Positions 1 to 8,478 of a DNA stretch of 64,000 bases are shown here, piece by piece. The position numbers and the translations under genes were made by a program. The notes under the pieces are model-generated. The model saw only the letters and a program-made list of their open reading frames with translations, searched no databases and was not told where the DNA came from. The stretch is from Mycoplasmatota bacterium (GTDB lineage: Bacteria > Bacillota_I > Bacilli_A > RF39 > UBA660): contig JALFCF010000006.1 of NCBI GenBank assembly GCA_022771205.1, positions 1 to 64,000 of the forward strand, written 5' to 3'. Position 1 is the stretch's first letter; every line of letters starts with the position of its first letter.

Positions 1-1
1 A

Positions 2-79
2 AGAATTGCATTTGGTTATAGAAAATATGAACACTTTGTTTCAAGAATATTCTTAATTAAAGGCAGAATAAAAGAATGA
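2..79 (+). mobile_element. ISL3-family transposase, C-terminal end (partial)
   Basis: The first 25 codons of the window are the tail of a protein cut by the window edge; it ends in TGA. The residues FGYRKYEHFVSRIFLI match the usual C-terminal end of ISL3-type DDE transposases. An inverted-repeat-like terminal sequence follows about 40 bp downstream, as expected at the right end of such an element. Whether the rest of the transposase is intact cannot be seen. Confidence 0.7.
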
Positions 80-117
80 CTTTCGTCATCCTCTTACATT
101 TTTATCAAAGTCCTTTA

Positions 118-140
118 CCAACACTATTTGACAAAGAACC
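118..140. repeat. Probable terminal inverted repeat of the ISL3-type element
   Basis: The 23 bases here read, on the minus strand, GGTTCTTTGTCAAATAGTG and a few more. This resembles the GGnTCTTTGTCAAAT ends that I know from ISL3/IS1167-like elements. It sits just after the transposase end, so it probably marks the right boundary of the insertion. The left end and the target duplication lie outside the window. Confidence 0.55.
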
Positions 141-141
141 A

Positions 142-178
142 TAAAAAAATACGTTCATTGGTATAACAACGAACGTAT
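142..178 (-). terminator. Rho-independent terminator of the CmpB-like gene
   Basis: An 8-bp stem (atacgttc at 149-156 with gaacgtat at 171-178) is followed on the minus strand by a run of seven T. It lies about 67 bp past the stop at 245 and is the first terminator after the minus-strand cluster from about 245 to 5074. Confidence 0.75.
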
Positions 179-244
179 ACAAAAGAGACTTGGATATTTA
201 TCACCTGTACAATACAGACTTAAATATTCATAAGATTAATCTTT

Positions 245-1012
245 TTATTTAGTGAGTACTTGACAGGTACTATTATCATCTCGATTCTTCTTTTTAGCCA
301 TTTTTAACAAAAAAAATTCTTTTTCTGTAGACTGAAATAATTTTAAAAAGTCTTTAAATTTCTTATTAGCACTAGAAACTCCAGGAAACGCTTTAAGTAA
401 ACGAGATGTTAACAAAACATTCTTTTTTAAAGCTTGTGTTACTTCTTTCTTAATTTTAGCTGTTGCATCCACATGCAAATATTTACTAAAATTAATTTTT
501 AAGTTATTTGTAATATAGCAAGAAACTATAAAATCTATAACAAAAACAAGAAATAAAATAATACCAAGCACAACAGTTACACTACTAGGCATCAAATATA
601 CTAGCCATGATAAAAAAGGATTTAATAACTTAATAACTACAATTCCACCAATGCCAAACAACACAGCATTAAGTAAACAAACTCTACCATTCAAATTAAA
701 CTTATAATCAGTATAATCCCACCAACGAAGTTTAAATATTTTTTCCATTATCAAACTAGTAAAATATTCTAGTAATGTACAAAAAAATGCAGCAATAATA
801 AATATAGCAAATAAATCATGTCCATATTTATTCAAACCAAAAACCATAAATATGCAACCTACACCATAAATAGGTAAATAAGGTCCTATCAAAAATCCAC
901 GGTTCCAGACTGGTTTTCTAGTCATAATCGTCAGATTAATAATTTCAGCAACATATCCTATTATAGAATAAAGTATAAACATAATAAACCAAAAACAAAA
1001 ATTATATAACAT
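245..1012 (-). CDS. CmpB-like integral membrane protein (PF06541 type)
   Basis: A 255-residue polytopic membrane protein. The family is annotated as a putative ABC transporter permease (ABC_trans_CmpB), but its real function is not established. The hallmark NRGFLIGPYLPIYGVG near residues 38-53 and a later RWWDYTDYKFNLNGR segment are present. A basic C-terminal tail (about residues 170-255) follows the last membrane segment. The ATG is preceded by AGGAGG at 4-nt spacing, overlapping the stop of the upstream ZIP gene, so the two are co-transcribed. A paralogue sits at 10653-11336 on the other strand. Confidence 0.75.
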   Translation of the reverse strand: MLYNFCFWFIMFILYSIIGYVAEIINLTIMTRKPVWNRGFLIGPYLPIYGVGCIFMVFGLNKYGHDLFAIFIIAAFFCTLLEYFTSLIMEKIFKLRWWDYTDYKFNLNGRVCLLNAVLFGIGGIVVIKLLNPFLSWLVYLMPSSVTVVLGIILFLVFVIDFIVSCYITNNLKINFSKYLHVDATAKIKKEVTQALKKNVLLTSRLLKAFPGVSSANKKFKDFLKLFQSTEKEFFLLKMAKKKNRDDNSTCQVLTK

Positions 1013-1020
1013 ACTTCCTC

Positions 1021-1776
1021 CTAAATAATTAAGGATATTAGCATAATAATAACACCTAGACCAATACCCAAATTACGTTCCTTTTTAAATTTACTTTGAG
1101 AAAGTCTTGGCCATAATTCAGAAAGTAAAATAAATACCAACATTCCCAAAGTAAGAGATAATAGACTACCTAACACCCATTCAGGTACCATTCGACTATT
1201 CAAGAATAATGACAATATTCCACCTAATAAAGTAGATAAAGCAACTCCACCAATAGATAGCCAAATTTTCATAGATTTTTGATTTCCCTGATAAAATGTG
1301 GTAGCAATTACCATACCTAAAGGTAAATTATGAAAACCAATTCCAATAGCTAACATAAGCCCAGTACTAACATCACTAAGAACAGTTGAATAAACTGCCA
1401 TACCTTCTACAATGTTATGAATAATAAGAGCAACAGAAGAAATAACTCCAATATGTGCCAAATTATTATTAGATTCTTTTTTAGACATTTTATGATGTTC
1501 ATGATGATCAGGAATAAAATGATCAAGTACTCTAAGTATTGCATAACCTAAAAAAGTAAATATTAAAAATAACCAAATATATTTCAAACCTAAATGTTCA
1601 ATAATATCAGGAACTAAATCTAAAATAATTAACATAATAATAACGCTAAATGCAAGCCCCAAAGAAAAATCAGTAATTTGCCCTTTCTTACTAGCTAAAA
1701 AAGCAGCAAGTGCACCTATCAAAACAAATATTCCTAATAATAGAGTAATTACCAACCCAATAATTTCTATTCTCAT
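1021..1776 (-). CDS. ZIP family metal cation transporter
   Basis: A 251-residue membrane protein of the ZIP (ZupT-like) family, which moves zinc, iron or manganese into the cytoplasm. The metal-site signatures are HNIVEG near residue 122 and HNLPLG near residue 148. A histidine-rich loop (DHHEHHK) lies before them, as in many ZIP proteins. I chose the ATG at 1776 because GGTGAGG lies just upstream. A GTG at 1785 is in frame but would itself lie within that ribosome binding site region. It follows uppP by 9 nt, so it is in the same operon. Confidence 0.85.
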   Translation of the reverse strand: MRIEIIGLVITLLLGIFVLIGALAAFLASKKGQITDFSLGLAFSVIIMLIILDLVPDIIEHLGLKYIWLFLIFTFLGYAILRVLDHFIPDHHEHHKMSKKESNNNLAHIGVISSVALIIHNIVEGMAVYSTVLSDVSTGLMLAIGIGFHNLPLGMVIATTFYQGNQKSMKIWLSIGGVALSTLLGGILSLFLNSRMVPEWVLGSLLSLTLGMLVFILLSELWPRLSQSKFKKERNLGIGLGVIIMLISLII

Positions 1777-1785
1777 ATTCCTCAC

Positions 1786-2601
1786 CTATCTTACAAAAAT
1801 ATAAATCAAAACTACTATTGCTAAAACTACTCTATATACCATAAAAATTTTAAAATTATGTTTTTGTAAATATTTAAGCAAATATTTAATACATAACAAT
1901 CCAACAACAAAGGATACTAAAATACCTAAAATAAAAGTTCCTAAATTAGCAGCAATAACACTGATAGCTGATCCTTTAAATAACTGTAATACGACAGCAC
2001 CTAAAACAACCGGAGCACTTAAAAAGAAAGAAAACTTAGCAGCACTCTCACGATCTAAACCTAAAACTCTTCCAGCAGCAATAGTTGTTCCACTACGAGA
2101 AAAACCAGGAATCAAAGCAAAAACTTGACTACAACCAATAACAATAGCATCTTTTAAAGTCATTTTTTTTACATCTTTAGTTTCTTTACTAAATTTATCA
2201 GCTAAATAAATAATAATACCCATAATAGCAAGAGCCAAAGCAATGACAATATAATTAGAACGTACTACGTTTTCAATAGCATCCTCAAATAAAACACCTA
2301 CAATCGCAGCTGGAATAGTAGCTGCAACTAAATACCATAGTATCTTACCATCATCATCCTTAACCCCTTTAGTAAATCCCTTTTTTATCATCTGAATAAA
2401 GTCAGAAAAGAAAAACACACCAATAGCAAGTAAAGTTCCAAAATGAAGTGCAATATCAAATGTAAGTTCCATATTAGCACTAATACCTGCACCTATACCA
2501 AAAATATCTCTAAAAATAATTAAATGGGCAGAAGAAGAAATTGGTAAAAATTCCGCAATTCCTTGAATAAACCCTAAAACTAAAATTTCAATTATATCCA
2601 T
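1786..2601 (-). CDS. uppP: Undecaprenyl-diphosphatase UppP (BacA)
   Basis: Removes a phosphate from undecaprenyl pyrophosphate on the outer face of the membrane, renewing the lipid carrier for peptidoglycan and other polymers. At 271 residues it has normal length. The N-terminal motif with E17 and PISSSAH at 20-26 holds the catalytic Glu and His. The second motif, GFSRSGTT (around residue 170), holds the catalytic Arg. Its ATG overlaps the upstream stop as TAATG, so translation is probably coupled to the DUF368 gene. BacA activity confers bacitracin tolerance in other bacteria. Confidence 0.95.
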   Translation of the reverse strand: MDIIEILVLGFIQGIAEFLPISSSAHLIIFRDIFGIGAGISANMELTFDIALHFGTLLAIGVFFFSDFIQMIKKGFTKGVKDDDGKILWYLVAATIPAAIVGVLFEDAIENVVRSNYIVIALALAIMGIIIYLADKFSKETKDVKKMTLKDAIVIGCSQVFALIPGFSRSGTTIAAGRVLGLDRESAAKFSFFLSAPVVLGAVVLQLFKGSAISVIAANLGTFILGILVSFVVGLLCIKYLLKYLQKHNFKIFMVYRVVLAIVVLIYIFVR

Positions 2602-3440
2602 TATGCATCACCTAACTTATAACCTATAATAGTAGAAACAGCAAACAATACAATTCCTACAAATACTTCAATATTAGAAAAAGAAACTTGGAACAAAGTT
2701 GCACAAAGAGTAACAATACTAGCAATCAAGAACCCTAAAATAGCATAATATGTAGAAAGTTCATATTTATTAAATAAAAATTCTATCAGTTTAGCAATTA
2801 AAATAATTCCTAAAAGCACTCCTATTCCAAATGGAATTAAAACCATTAAATTATGTCCAACTTTTGAGAAATCTGTAAGTTGACTTACAACATTAACTAT
2901 AGGCTTATAAAAACCTAAAAGCATCAAAACAAATGACCCACTAACACCAGGAATAACCATGGTAGCTGCTGCTATCATACCTACTAAAAATAAAAGTATC
3001 ATCATCCAAGGTGTCACATTAGCAAGAGAAACAGCATTATTCCCTTCTTGCATAAATGCCATACCTATAACAATTCCAAAAGTAATAAAAAATAGTAATA
3101 AATTGAATGGTTTTACTTTACTTTTTCTAACTTTTCGAGTAAGAAGAGGTACTCCCCCCATAATAAGACCTATAAAAAACAAAGTGGTTGGAAAAGGAAA
3201 TTTATCTAAACACAAACTAATGACTTTACTCATTAATAAGATAGACAATACAGCTCCTAATCCAAAAACCAATAAAAACTTTAGACTTTTCTTTATATCT
3301 TTAGAGAAATGACTAATAGCATTAATTAAATCTTCATAAACCCCCATAGTCAAAGCAAGAGTTCCACCACTTACCCCTGGAATAATATTAGCAACACCGA
3401 ATAAGGCCCCTTTTACAGCTAAAATAATTTTATCCTTCAT
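2601..3440 (-). CDS. popT: DUF368 membrane protein, PopT-type undecaprenyl-phosphate translocase
   Basis: A 279-residue polytopic membrane protein of the DUF368 family. It carries the paired family signatures PGVSGGTLAL near residue 22 and VIPGVSGSF in the middle. Members of this family (PopT) were shown to move undecaprenyl phosphate back across the membrane after UppP releases it. Direct 1-nt overlap with uppP supports that role here. GGAGATATTT precedes the ATG. The family assignment is firm; the exact substrate is inferred from studied homologues and from context. Confidence 0.85.
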   Translation of the reverse strand: MKDKIILAVKGALFGVANIIPGVSGGTLALTMGVYEDLINAISHFSKDIKKSLKFLLVFGLGAVLSILLMSKVISLCLDKFPFPTTLFFIGLIMGGVPLLTRKVRKSKVKPFNLLLFFITFGIVIGMAFMQEGNNAVSLANVTPWMMILLFLVGMIAAATMVIPGVSGSFVLMLLGFYKPIVNVVSQLTDFSKVGHNLMVLIPFGIGVLLGIILIAKLIEFLFNKYELSTYYAILGFLIASIVTLCATLFQVSFSNIEVFVGIVLFAVSTIIGYKLGDA

Positions 3441-3454
3441 AAATATCTCCTTAT

Positions 3455-5074
3455 TTAATTTTCAAATACTTCCATAATAAGTGGAACAACATGTTTTTTA
3501 CGAGAAACGCAATTATCGACAAAATATCCCTCAGGAAGATTTTCTTTGTCGTATACTACATCTACAACATTTTGTCCCTTAGTATTAAAGATAACATAAC
3601 TACCATTTTGAATAATGTCAGTAACATATAAAGCAACAAAATCATAGTTATTAGCTTCAGCCACTTCATCTAATGTATGAATATATTCATCAAGTTCCTT
3701 CTTCATTTCATCAAAATTCATAGTAAAAAATTGTCCTATAGCAAAAGTCTTTTCATTTACAGTATATAACTTAAAGTCGTTATATAATACATCTTCTTTA
3801 GTCATTCCTTCTAAAGAAGTTCCTGCTTTTAACATATTCATACCATATTCTTGATAATCAACATCAGCAATATTTGAAAGCTCTTCTACTGCTTGTCTAT
3901 CTCTAGGTGTAGCAGTAGGACTTTTTAATATTAAAGTATCAGATAAAATTCCAGAAAGTAATGCTCCAGCTATTTCTTTAGGAATTTCCACTCCTCTTTC
4001 TTTATATAATGTATAAACAATTGTACAAGTAGAACCAACAGCCATATTGCGGAAATTAATTGGCGCTGATGTTGTTATACTTCCTAAATTATGATGATCA
4101 AAAATTTCTAAAATGTTTGCTTCATCAATTCCTTCAACACTCTGTAATTTTTCATTATGATCAACTAAAATAACATTTTTAGGATGTTTTTCATTTAAAT
4201 CAATAATCTTTAATAATCCTAAGCATCTATTTTTTCGATCAACCACAGGATAATTAGTATGTTTCAACTTATTATTAATATCTAAAACTGTATCAACATA
4301 TTCACTCTCTTCAAATTTTGTTGGATTATAACTACGTATCATAGTTTTAATATAATTTGTTAATGGTAAAAGTCTCGTAATATGATATGAATCATAAGGA
4401 GTACGAATGATATTAACTTTATTCTTTCTAGCTATTTCAATATGCTTTTCTTTTATTTCAGAATCCCCAGATAAAATAACTAATTTAACACCAGACTCAA
4501 CAGCATATTCAATAACACTATGACGATCACCAACAATTAACACATCACTTGAAGAAAGAGGAACTTGATTGATAAAAGTTGTACTTCTATAAGCTGCAAC
4601 CATAATCTTACCAATAATTTCATCATCAAATTTTAAAATTTCTTCACCCTTTAATACTTTCATAATATTATCATATGAAGTAAATAATTCTTCAAAATTA
4701 GCATTAACCACCATATGTGATAAATCTTTAATAGTAATTAAGCCTAAAAAAGAATTTTTCTGTTGAACAACAGGAATACCTGTTAATCCTTCTTTTAACA
4801 TTTCTTGATAACCATCATAAATAGAACCAGTATCTTTAATAAAAAAACCTTTATGATAATTAACATCTTTAATTTGCAATTTTACATCATTTAAATATTC
4901 AGGCTCTTTTAACCCAAAATATTCAAGAGCATATTTAGTCTCTTTGTTGACATTTCCTAAAATTCTTGCTTCTGTATTATCTCCTAATTTATTTTTCAAA
5001 TAAGAAAGACCTATAGCAGACATAACAGAATCTGAATCAGGTTTTTTATGTCCAAAAATAAATGTTTTTTCCAT
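3455..5074 (-). CDS. ppaC: Manganese-dependent inorganic pyrophosphatase with CBS and DRTGG domains
   Basis: A family II pyrophosphatase that splits PPi into two phosphates. The order is DHH part (GHKKPDSDSV near the start), CBS domain, DRTGG domain, second CBS, then the rest of the DHH part (VDHNE, DHHNLGS) and a DHHA2 domain ending in SRKKHVVPLI. Residue count is 539, typical for the CBS-containing subgroup, whose activity is controlled by adenine nucleotides bound at the CBS domains. The ATG at 5074 follows AAGAAGTGATAGT and begins MEKTFIFGHK, the usual N-terminus. An in-frame upstream start would add 15 residues and lacks support. Confidence 0.92.
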   Translation of the reverse strand: MEKTFIFGHKKPDSDSVMSAIGLSYLKNKLGDNTEARILGNVNKETKYALEYFGLKEPEYLNDVKLQIKDVNYHKGFFIKDTGSIYDGYQEMLKEGLTGIPVVQQKNSFLGLITIKDLSHMVVNANFEELFTSYDNIMKVLKGEEILKFDDEIIGKIMVAAYRSTTFINQVPLSSSDVLIVGDRHSVIEYAVESGVKLVILSGDSEIKEKHIEIARKNKVNIIRTPYDSYHITRLLPLTNYIKTMIRSYNPTKFEESEYVDTVLDINNKLKHTNYPVVDRKNRCLGLLKIIDLNEKHPKNVILVDHNEKLQSVEGIDEANILEIFDHHNLGSITTSAPINFRNMAVGSTCTIVYTLYKERGVEIPKEIAGALLSGILSDTLILKSPTATPRDRQAVEELSNIADVDYQEYGMNMLKAGTSLEGMTKEDVLYNDFKLYTVNEKTFAIGQFFTMNFDEMKKELDEYIHTLDEVAEANNYDFVALYVTDIIQNGSYVIFNTKGQNVVDVVYDKENLPEGYFVDNCVSRKKHVVPLIMEVFEN

Positions 5075-5117
5075 ACTATCACTTCTTTCTTGCAAAAGTA
5101 TACCATAAATTAGCAAC

Positions 5118-5147
5118 AAAAAAAAGAGATAACCAAGAAGATTATCT
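5118..5147 (-). terminator. Terminator of the HD-domain gene
   Basis: On the minus strand AGATAA and TTATCT (5127-5132 with 5142-5147) form a stem with a 9-nt loop, then eight T. The stop codon of the gene (5142-5144) lies inside the stem. Confidence 0.7.
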
Positions 5148-5642
5148 TATTTTTACAAAATTAACTACTAAAAGCATTAATAAATAAATAGAAGTACGCA
5201 ACTCCCTATGAATCCCATAACCCTTCTCATATAATGCAGCAACATCATCCAACAAATCAACAATCCAACTTTCAATATACTTTGGTGGCGTAAAAGTTAC
5301 TGGAAACATATGAGTACTAATAATATCTATCTGTTTTTCAGTCAAATCAATATATTTAGATGCATTTTTAACTGCATAACCAGGATGAAGTCTTAATTTA
5401 TTAGCTTCATTTTCATACTTTACTTCATCTAAAAAGAAATCATGAAGAAGAGCTGCAATAGTGACTTCCTTATAATCTAAATGCAATGCTTTACACACCT
5501 TATAAGATAAATATGCAACACGCATAGAATGATCATATCTAGTAATTCCATGGTGTGTAATAAACTTCAATTGATTAAATTCTTCTATTTCAAGAATCGG
5601 ACTGACAATACGTTCGAATTCCAAATCTTCATAACTGTTCAT
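5142..5642 (-). CDS. HD-domain phosphohydrolase of unknown substrate
   Basis: A 166-residue soluble protein with a single HD domain. The metal ligands are visible as HHGITRYDHS (first His group), then LLHDFFLDE (the HD pair), with HP later. Proteins of this size act on nucleotides or phosphoesters, but the substrate cannot be read from sequence. The ATG at 5642 has AAAGGATG at suitable spacing; an upstream in-frame start would add MMIWVKDVY and is less likely. It stands upstream of ppaC with its own terminator, so it is probably its own unit. Confidence 0.75.
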   Translation of the reverse strand: MNSYEDLEFERIVSPILEIEEFNQLKFITHHGITRYDHSMRVAYLSYKVCKALHLDYKEVTIAALLHDFFLDEVKYENEANKLRLHPGYAVKNASKYIDLTEKQIDIISTHMFPVTFTPPKYIESWIVDLLDDVAALYEKGYGIHRELRTSIYLLMLLVVNFVKIR

Positions 5643-5889
5643 ATAAACATCCTTTACCCATATCATCACATTTTATGATAATTCTTACCCTAACATGATA
5701 ACATAAATCTATTAAGTCTGCAAGAAACATAAAATTTATGATTGTCAATTTACACTAATCAACATAGCGACCCATACATTATAACACATTGCCTCAAAAA
5801 TTGCAACCGAGCCACAATAGTAAGCAATTTAACTATATGTTTCAATTATAGATAAAGAATTATAATTTTTTTATTTTAGCACCAGTATT

Positions 5890-6287
5890 CTAATCAATAT
5901 TTTCACCACAATTATCTAAATAACCATAGAATTTTTCAGCACTATCATATAATTGCATCTCAAATGCGGATAGATCCCCCAATCTGTCTTCCATATTTTT
6001 AAAAAATTGATAACCCAATGCCCCAGTAGTACCCAAAGTGAATGCCATACTAACTAAAGTTGGTACATCCATCCCTGGTTCGCCAAATCTTAAATAAGCA
6101 TACAATAAAAGCTGTGATGTCAGGCACCATTTACTAGCTTCACTAGTAATAGTATCTATATTGATTACAGAATCCAATTTTTCCTTTTCTTTACATAGTT
6201 GATAATAACGTCTTTTTGATATATATTTCCCATACCATCTTTTAATGACATATTATTGGAAAAAGTATGTTCTTTCAAATCTTCCAT
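5890..6287 (-). pseudogene. Small LGDLS-motif membrane protein gene, copy 1, frameshifted
   Basis: A strong AGGGGG ribosome binding site and ATG at 6287 open a frame beginning MEDLKEHTFSNNMS. It shifts at an A-run near 6240-6243. The second frame continues as RWYGKYISKRRYYQLCKEKEK, through a hydrophobic region, to the motif LGDLSAFEMQLYD and a stop at 5890. In the first frame translation would stop after about 40 codons. The second frame also has a TTG at 6177 with AAAAGGA in front, which could give a 95-residue product. The C-terminal half matches the gene at 59122-59631. The family is unknown to me. A sequencing error in the A-run is possible. Confidence 0.6.
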
Positions 6288-6337
6288 TCTACATCCCCCT
6301 TCAAATTATGGCAAATTATATCATAAAATATGTCAAC

Positions 6338-7651
6338 TTAAACTAATTCTTGCAAAATTTTATTTAACTCCTCTTCCTCTTCTGGAGTAGTTTCCTCATT
6401 TTCAAGATTTTTATCAAACCACGCTGGAAGACTAGTTTCCTTTTTAGTTTTAGATACCGATTTTACTTGAGACTTATTTGCAATTTTCTTAAGTTTTTTA
6501 TGTTCCTTCTCTGCTACCTTCATTGCTTCTTCTACAGTTTCAATATTAAGTCTTTTCCATTGGCCAGCTATTGTTTCTACATAACTTTTCTTCAATTGTT
6601 CATGATTAATTTTTAAAACATAAGAAATAAGTACATTAACAACACCAGGATTCAACTTTTGATCAATTAATAAATTTTCAATCAATCGCTTATCTCTATC
6701 TGTTGGTTCTGCACCTTTATATTTGGCTTTCAAAAATTGATATGGCGTCAAATTTTCAAAAGCATAAACCATTTTAGCCCACTTAGAATGATCCCCTTCT
6801 GGCTTCTTTAAAAATTCCGGTTGTTTATTATAAATTACTGTTGGTAAATCACCAGCATGTTCAAACTGATAATATTCTCTACAATTTTTACGAAGTAAAT
6901 TTTTATCGATAAATCCTTTTTCATTTAAAGAATCGCGAACTAACCCCTGCATAGCTAGTGTATCTAACTGATATGTAAAGCTAAGAGCATTAATTAGTTC
7001 TTTAGCCTCTTTAGAAAAACATCTTTCATGAACCATACTATTTGGAATACTAGAAATAAGCATATTAAAATCTATTTCTCGCTCTAATAAAGGACGACCA
7101 ATTTCTCTTTTTCTGACTTCATTAGTTGCTTCAAGAACACTTCCCCTTGCCGATGTAAAAACTTGATCAAAACTAGAAGTAATATCTTCATAATCACGCA
7201 AATTAATATAAGGAACTTTAAAATAGTTAACTATTCGTTCATATTCTTTTTTCCCAAGATTATTATATAAAACCACATTTAAAATAGGATGAGTTAAAAA
7301 CTCATGAGCAGACATTGGAGAATAAATAAGATAAACATATTGATTAATATTGCCAGACTTAAAATAAGTTTTTAAAAGACCACTAGCCTCTAACTTTTGT
7401 CTCGCAACCACAATATCTTCTAACTTTAGTTGCATTGTGGCCATTAAATGATGATGTGTCAAATCATAACTCATAAGTTCAGACTTATCTAAATCATCAA
7501 GTAAAGTAAAATATAAAGACACCGCTGCATAACCAATAATTGGTTGATATAGCATACTAACAAGCCTACGATCACTATCATTAATTACAGTTTTGTTAAT
7601 TACAGTATACGTATCTGCTGGTAAAATCGTTTTGTTTTTCACTTCATCCAT
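6338..7651 (-). CDS. dnaB: Replication initiation / helicase loading protein DnaB (Bacillus type)
   Basis: A 437-residue protein similar to DnaB of Bacillus, which works with DnaD and DnaI to load the replicative helicase at the origin and at restart sites. It is not the helicase itself. The N-terminal winged-helix part (LVSMLYQPIIGYAAVSLYFTL) and the later DnaB/DnaD C-terminal region (TPYQFLKAKYKGAEPTDRD) are recognisable. In Bacillus dnaI usually follows; here a prepilin peptidase gene lies upstream and no dnaI is present in this window. The start could be the ATG at 7651 or a GTG just before it; the ribosome binding site is weak. Confidence 0.82.
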   Translation of the reverse strand: MDEVKNKTILPADTYTVINKTVINDSDRRLVSMLYQPIIGYAAVSLYFTLLDDLDKSELMSYDLTHHHLMATMQLKLEDIVVARQKLEASGLLKTYFKSGNINQYVYLIYSPMSAHEFLTHPILNVVLYNNLGKKEYERIVNYFKVPYINLRDYEDITSSFDQVFTSARGSVLEATNEVRKREIGRPLLEREIDFNMLISSIPNSMVHERCFSKEAKELINALSFTYQLDTLAMQGLVRDSLNEKGFIDKNLLRKNCREYYQFEHAGDLPTVIYNKQPEFLKKPEGDHSKWAKMVYAFENLTPYQFLKAKYKGAEPTDRDKRLIENLLIDQKLNPGVVNVLISYVLKINHEQLKKSYVETIAGQWKRLNIETVEEAMKVAEKEHKKLKKIANKSQVKSVSKTKKETSLPAWFDKNLENEETTPEEEEELNKILQELV

Positions 7652-7679
7652 CACCTACTTAACTATCGTACAATATTTT

Positions 7680-7710
7680 AAAAAAAAAAGAAAGAAAATT
7701 CTTTCTTAAA
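7680..7710 (-). terminator. Terminator of the comC-type gene
   Basis: AAGAAAGA and TCTTTCTT (7688-7695 with 7700-7707) form an 8-bp stem with a 4-nt loop, followed on the minus strand by at least eight T. The stop codon at 7706-7708 overlaps the hairpin. Confidence 0.75.
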
Positions 7711-8467
7711 AACCAAACCATCTTACTAAAATTTCAGGCGTAATTTTAGTAAAATATAAAAATGTAAATGCTATTAATAAAAATGGACCAAATGGAATCA
7801 TCTTTTCATTATTTTTATACAATAGAAATAAAGACATAGGTAAAGCAAAAAGACTACCTAAAAATATAGCAACAGTACCTAAAAGAGGATCTAAAACAAG
7901 TCCAAATAAAAACATCATTTTAACATCCCCGCCACCAAGGCTTTCTTTATTTAACAGTTTTTCACCTAACCACATAATAATATACATCAAAACAAACAGA
8001 AACATTCCAGTTAATAAATGTTCAACAACCCCAATAACACCAACTGAAAAAAACTGAACAATTACAAAATACAAAATAAAAAACACAAGAACCTCATCGG
8101 GAATAATTAAATAATTAAGATCACTAACAGTAACAATAATAAGCAATGAAACAATACCTAAAGCAATCAAAAAATCATAAGAAAAACCAAAACTATAATA
8201 AGCAACAGCAAATAAAATTCCAGTAAATACTTCCATCAAAGGCTCCATGACATCAATTTTTTCATGACAATATTTACATTTACCTTTTAAAAATAAATAG
8301 GAAAAAAAGGGAATAACATCCAAGATAGAAAGATTATGTTTGCACGAATCACATTGATAAGGAAGAAAATGATAATCTTCTTGTGCTAGATGATTCCCCA
8401 AAACAGTATAGAACCCACCTAAAATAGTTCCTAAAATAAAAAAGATAATTAAATATAAACTATCCAT
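7706..8467 (-). CDS. Prepilin peptidase / N-methyltransferase (ComC/PilD type)
   Basis: A 253-residue polytopic aspartyl protease that cuts the leader from prepilins and methylates the new N-terminus. The cytoplasmic zinc loop is intact (CDSCKHN and CKYCHEK). Both catalytic Asp regions are present (DLNYLIIPDE and GGGDVKM). AAGGAGG precedes the ATG at 8467 and overlaps the stop of the PilC/ComGB gene 11 nt upstream, so the two form an operon. Its likely substrates are the four prepilin-like proteins encoded at 17-18.5 kb and 44-45.5 kb. Confidence 0.92.
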   Translation of the reverse strand: MDSLYLIIFFILGTILGGFYTVLGNHLAQEDYHFLPYQCDSCKHNLSILDVIPFFSYLFLKGKCKYCHEKIDVMEPLMEVFTGILFAVAYYSFGFSYDFLIALGIVSLLIIVTVSDLNYLIIPDEVLVFFILYFVIVQFFSVGVIGVVEHLLTGMFLFVLMYIIMWLGEKLLNKESLGGGDVKMMFLFGLVLDPLLGTVAIFLGSLFALPMSLFLLYKNNEKMIPFGPFLLIAFTFLYFTKITPEILVRWFGF

Positions 8468-8478
8468 AATTATCCTCC

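Noticed and set aside
6240-6246. Programmed frameshift in the first LGDLS gene
   Set aside because: The A-run is only four bases and only one of the two slippery codons re-pairs after a -1 slip. No stimulatory hairpin is evident. A mutation or read error is simpler.
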